Assembly (NCBI GenBank): GCA_000499405.2
Contig: HG738137.1
Location: forward strand, 27,401,756 to 27,465,755
Source of the DNA: Onchocerca volvulus
Taxonomy: Eukaryota; Nematoda; Chromadorea; Rhabditida; Onchocercidae
Direction of reading: 5' to 3'
Length of the DNA: 64,000 nucleotides
The notes beneath the pieces were generated by a model. The model made no database searches, was not told the DNA's origin, and saw only the letters and a program-made list of their open reading frames with translations. Positions 61,039-64,000 of this stretch are shown piece by piece. Both the position numbers and the translations under genes were made by a program. Position 1 is the stretch's first letter. Every line of letters begins with the position of its first letter.

Positions 61039-64000
61039 AACAATCAAATATTTTGAAACAAAAAAAGAAAAAGAGAAATTTAGAAAATGAAAAAAAAAAA
61101 TTATATTGAATTATACTAAATTAAATTTATCATCAAATTTGGATTAATTTTATTTAATACTAAATTTAGTAACAATTTTCATTGTTATTATTCGTGTTCC
61201 TTATTTAACATGAAGCCTTGAAAATTAAAGCTAATAGATGAAAGATCAATAAATTCGTCGTAAGAATTAAACAATGAAATGAACCATAAAATTTTATCAT
61301 AATGTGATTAAAATTTTAATGATAAATTTGTCAAAATTGGTGAAACTTTTTTCAGGCATTTAACAATTTTCGAGTAGCCTTTCTTTTTATGATTCTTCAT
61401 GATATGCCTTTGACAATTATGAATTTTATCTTTATCACTTCTTGTCGCTGTGCTGGTCCACAAGTTCGTTTATTTTCAGTAATATATTTGGATATCGAAT
61501 TACTAACAATTTAAAAATTGACTTCAAATTCAGGATATCTCAGATTTTTTTCCATAATTCTCAAAATTGTTACATTTTTCAAACTATTTAATAGTATTAT
61601 AAGTTGAAGTTAAGTCAAGTTAAAAATTAATAAATTGGTAAATAAATATGAGCTGAAAGATTTATTTATATCAGAATTACTTGACAAAAATTTAAGAAAT
61701 ATGAAATTTTAGTAAAAATAGTGATTTTTTGCTTAAAATTTTGAAATTTATTGTTTGATATTCAATTTTTTTTTTTTTTTTTCAAATTTTACAGATTCTT
61801 CAATGGCCTTTGATAATATCATCAATGGCGACAACATTAAGTATTCTTTGGCGAATGGTGATGTTATATTTTGCATATCGCCGAATGATATTCCCGTTGA
61901 AACCTACATCACATGTTAATACAATTCCTCGAAAACCAACTATTTGTGAACAATTCAAACTTAATTTAAGCCAAAAGTATTTGTTTACTAAATTTCAAAA
62001 TAAACAAATTAATGTTTGATAGTCAATTAAATGAATAAATTGGGGAATATTTCAATGTCATGAAATTGATATAAAGAATTAAATGAAAGACGGAAAGTTA
62101 ATAAATTTATCCGTTGAAGAAAATTTGATGAATGAAATTTGAAAAAGATAAACAATTTAAAAAAAATTAAACATTTCAAACAATTTAAAAAAAGATAAAC
62201 AATGATTATAAAGTGAGATTTAAATAAGATAAACGTTAAGCAATAAATCAGTTTTTACTTGCTGATCGGCTGATTAAAATTCCAGTATATTCAAAGTTAG
62301 TTAGAGGATCTTTATCAATCTTATCATCATCCTCTCCATAAAAAATGGAGCAAGTTTGAAATTCTTGACCGTAACTCTGTGATGATCATTTTCTATCATT
62401 GTTACTTGCAAGCTTTTATTTTGTTAAAACTAATCATGTGTATTGAAAAATTAACTTCGAAATATTTAAAGTTTCATAATTTTCAAGGAATGGTGGTCGT
62501 TTGAATGATTACGATGAATTATGGCCTGTGCGATATAGCGTTCGGAAGATCTATGGACCATTTGTAGAAGATAATTACACGCAGCAAACTCTGCCTCAAA
62601 AATTTGATAAACAGTTGCATCAGAGTACATTACAAAAGGTGATGATACTTATCTTTAGCGTCGAAATATTGCTGAAATATCTGAAAGCAAGAAACATTTT
62701 TCTGAATGCGACCACATCGCATCAAAAGTTCGCAAATTATTTAATGTAAACTAAACCGTTTTTATTTTAGCTTCGATTCTCGTTGAAACCTGTTTTGAAG
62801 ATTATTTTAACATTTTTACTAACGCTCATCATATATATTTTATCAATATTATCCTGTTGTGCACCATGCTGTTATCATTACATCTGTAGTTCAAGAAGTT
62901 TCTATCATCGTCATAAATGCTCAACTTCATTTGTGAGGTATACATTTTTATTATTGATATAATTATATACAATACAGCATTAATAATATTTAAGCACTGT
63001 TAATTAATTTAATATAATTATCGAAATATTTAAATAATTGCTTAAAATTTTTCCATCTATCTGGATGTAAAATTTTTTTCAGATTTTTTTCGCAAGGATT
63101 TCACTGGACATTATTTTTTACATCATTAATTTTAACAATAGTATTATTTACTCTAAATGTTATTTTATTATCATCTGTACATGGACTTGGTAATAATCAA
63201 ATTACATTCGAAATAAGTCATGTATGTTTCTGATTTTACCTATTTTACCTTATTATTAAAATTTTTTAAATTCAAAATTTGATTATTTTCACTATATCAA
63301 ATTATTGGAAAAAATAAATAAGTGTATTTTTTAATTAATTTATTCGAAAATTTACGAAAATTTAAATTTTATATTTGAATATCTGTTAGCTATTATGGAT
63401 AACTGTATTACCTGGCCAGGTAAAAATATCTACTCAATATTGGAATTATTTAAATAGGCAATTAGGTGCAAAATATTTACAACAATATTGATTAAACGCT
63501 GATATTTCAGATTTGCGTCGCAATTTCATCAACTCAAAAAACAATCCAAGCAAGCATTGAAACAAATCACAAAGAATATTTGAGTACATCAGATTTACGA
63601 TATACGTGTAAACCAATTTGGGAGGATGGCGGTTTCAGGATTGGACTTAACAGAAAAAAAGCTGGAACATGGCAAACACGAAAAACATTAACCGAAAAAC
63701 AGATTCTGGTAAATCTTGATCAATTTTTGAATATACTATTTCAAATTTTATATTTTATTAATTTTCATAAATTAAAAAATCAAATGTTATTTTATCTTTA
63801 GATAACATTAAAATTGATAGGTCACTTAATTTTGCGGGGCAAATTTTGCAAGATGAATTTGCAATTTTTTGAAAAATTATCTTTTTATTCAGGCTATTTC
63901 AACAAAAATCAAAATGGAATACGAAAGTGATCGTCAGAATCCTCATCATACATTATATTATGATTATGTATTATTGCAACATCAAGATATTTCATTGCAA
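56390..64000 (+). CDS. Unrecognised multi-pass membrane protein, 5' part (runs off the window)
   Basis: Exons 56390-56534, 59435-59619, 60784-60882, 61356-61478, 61795-61976, 62488-62638, 62771-62937, 63083-63221, 63511-63708 and 63893-64000 (cut by the window edge) join in phase to at least 499 codons. Hydrophobic helices include TWLAVTLVSIAVFGSMLTSL, VAFLFMILHDMPLTIMNFIF, LIISSMATTLSILWRMVMLY, IILTFLLTLIIYILSILSCC and TLFFTSLILTIVLFTLNVIL. A Cys-rich cluster (SCCAPCCYHYIC) follows the fourth of these. The pattern HDMPL...followed by a WR helix reminds me weakly of TMEM26- or XK-related proteins, but I would not assign either. The first intron is unusually long (2.9 kb) for this region. The start ATG at 56390 has a second ATG two codons later. 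Confidence 0.78.
56535..59434 (+). other. Long first intron of the membrane-protein gene
   Basis: It begins GTTAGT and ends TTAG at the in-phase junction before GRTMHTLYA. It is AT-rich, and the open frames inside (57353-57628, 58048-58344) are Phe/Lys/Asn-rich and not supported by splice sites. A long first intron often holds regulatory elements; none is recognisable here. Confidence 0.6.

Overview
The window reads as nuclear DNA from a nematode. It is strongly AT-rich and every gene is split into many short exons (about 60-250 bases) with GT/AG introns. The proteins look nematode-like, one spot matches the 22-base nematode SL1 spliced leader exactly, and a piece of mitochondrial DNA carries a nematode-type ND5 gene. 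A parasitic Spirurina (filaria-like) species would fit, but that placement is inference. All names come from recognising protein sequence by eye; no database search was run.

Layout from left to right: (1) 1-4957 has no convincing gene but holds a 39-bp tandem repeat, an exact SL1 sequence and a pentamer-rich repeat. (2) 4958-11020, minus: importin-13, about 13 exons. (3) 13903-15733, plus: a COMT/caffeoyl-CoA-type O-methyltransferase, 5 exons, 238 aa. (4) 16390-24862, minus: a GLD-2-type cytoplasmic poly(A) polymerase with a long N-terminal region, about 22 exons. (5) 24863-31937: a mobile-element-rich stretch. It holds a decayed copy of the 5' end of the aminopeptidase gene, an ND5-like mitochondrial insertion, a dispersed repeat family, a broken BEL/Pao retrotransposon and a decayed copy of two gld-2 exons. 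(6) 31938-40074, plus: puromycin-sensitive aminopeptidase (pam-1 type), 21 exons, 904 aa, all junctions in phase. (7) 40801-42816 and 45966-48082, minus: two tandem paralogous claudin/PMP22-like four-helix membrane proteins. (8) 48083-56389: 8.3 kb without a gene apart from one coding-like island. (9) 56390-64000, plus: the first 499 codons of an unrecognised multi-pass membrane protein that runs off the window.

The most informative structure lies between gld-2 and pam-1, which are divergently transcribed. The segment joining them appears to have been duplicated in tandem. The left copy kept gld-2 and lost pam-1; the right copy kept pam-1 and lost gld-2. Matching relics of each gene lie in the other gene's copy, and later insertions (ND5 fragment, dispersed repeat, retrotransposon) entered the dead parts.

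The genes do not form one pathway. Importin-13 handles nuclear import/export cargo, GLD-2 extends mRNA poly(A) tails, PAM-1 trims peptides, the O-methyltransferase acts on small molecules, and the claudin-like pair are probably junction or membrane proteins.
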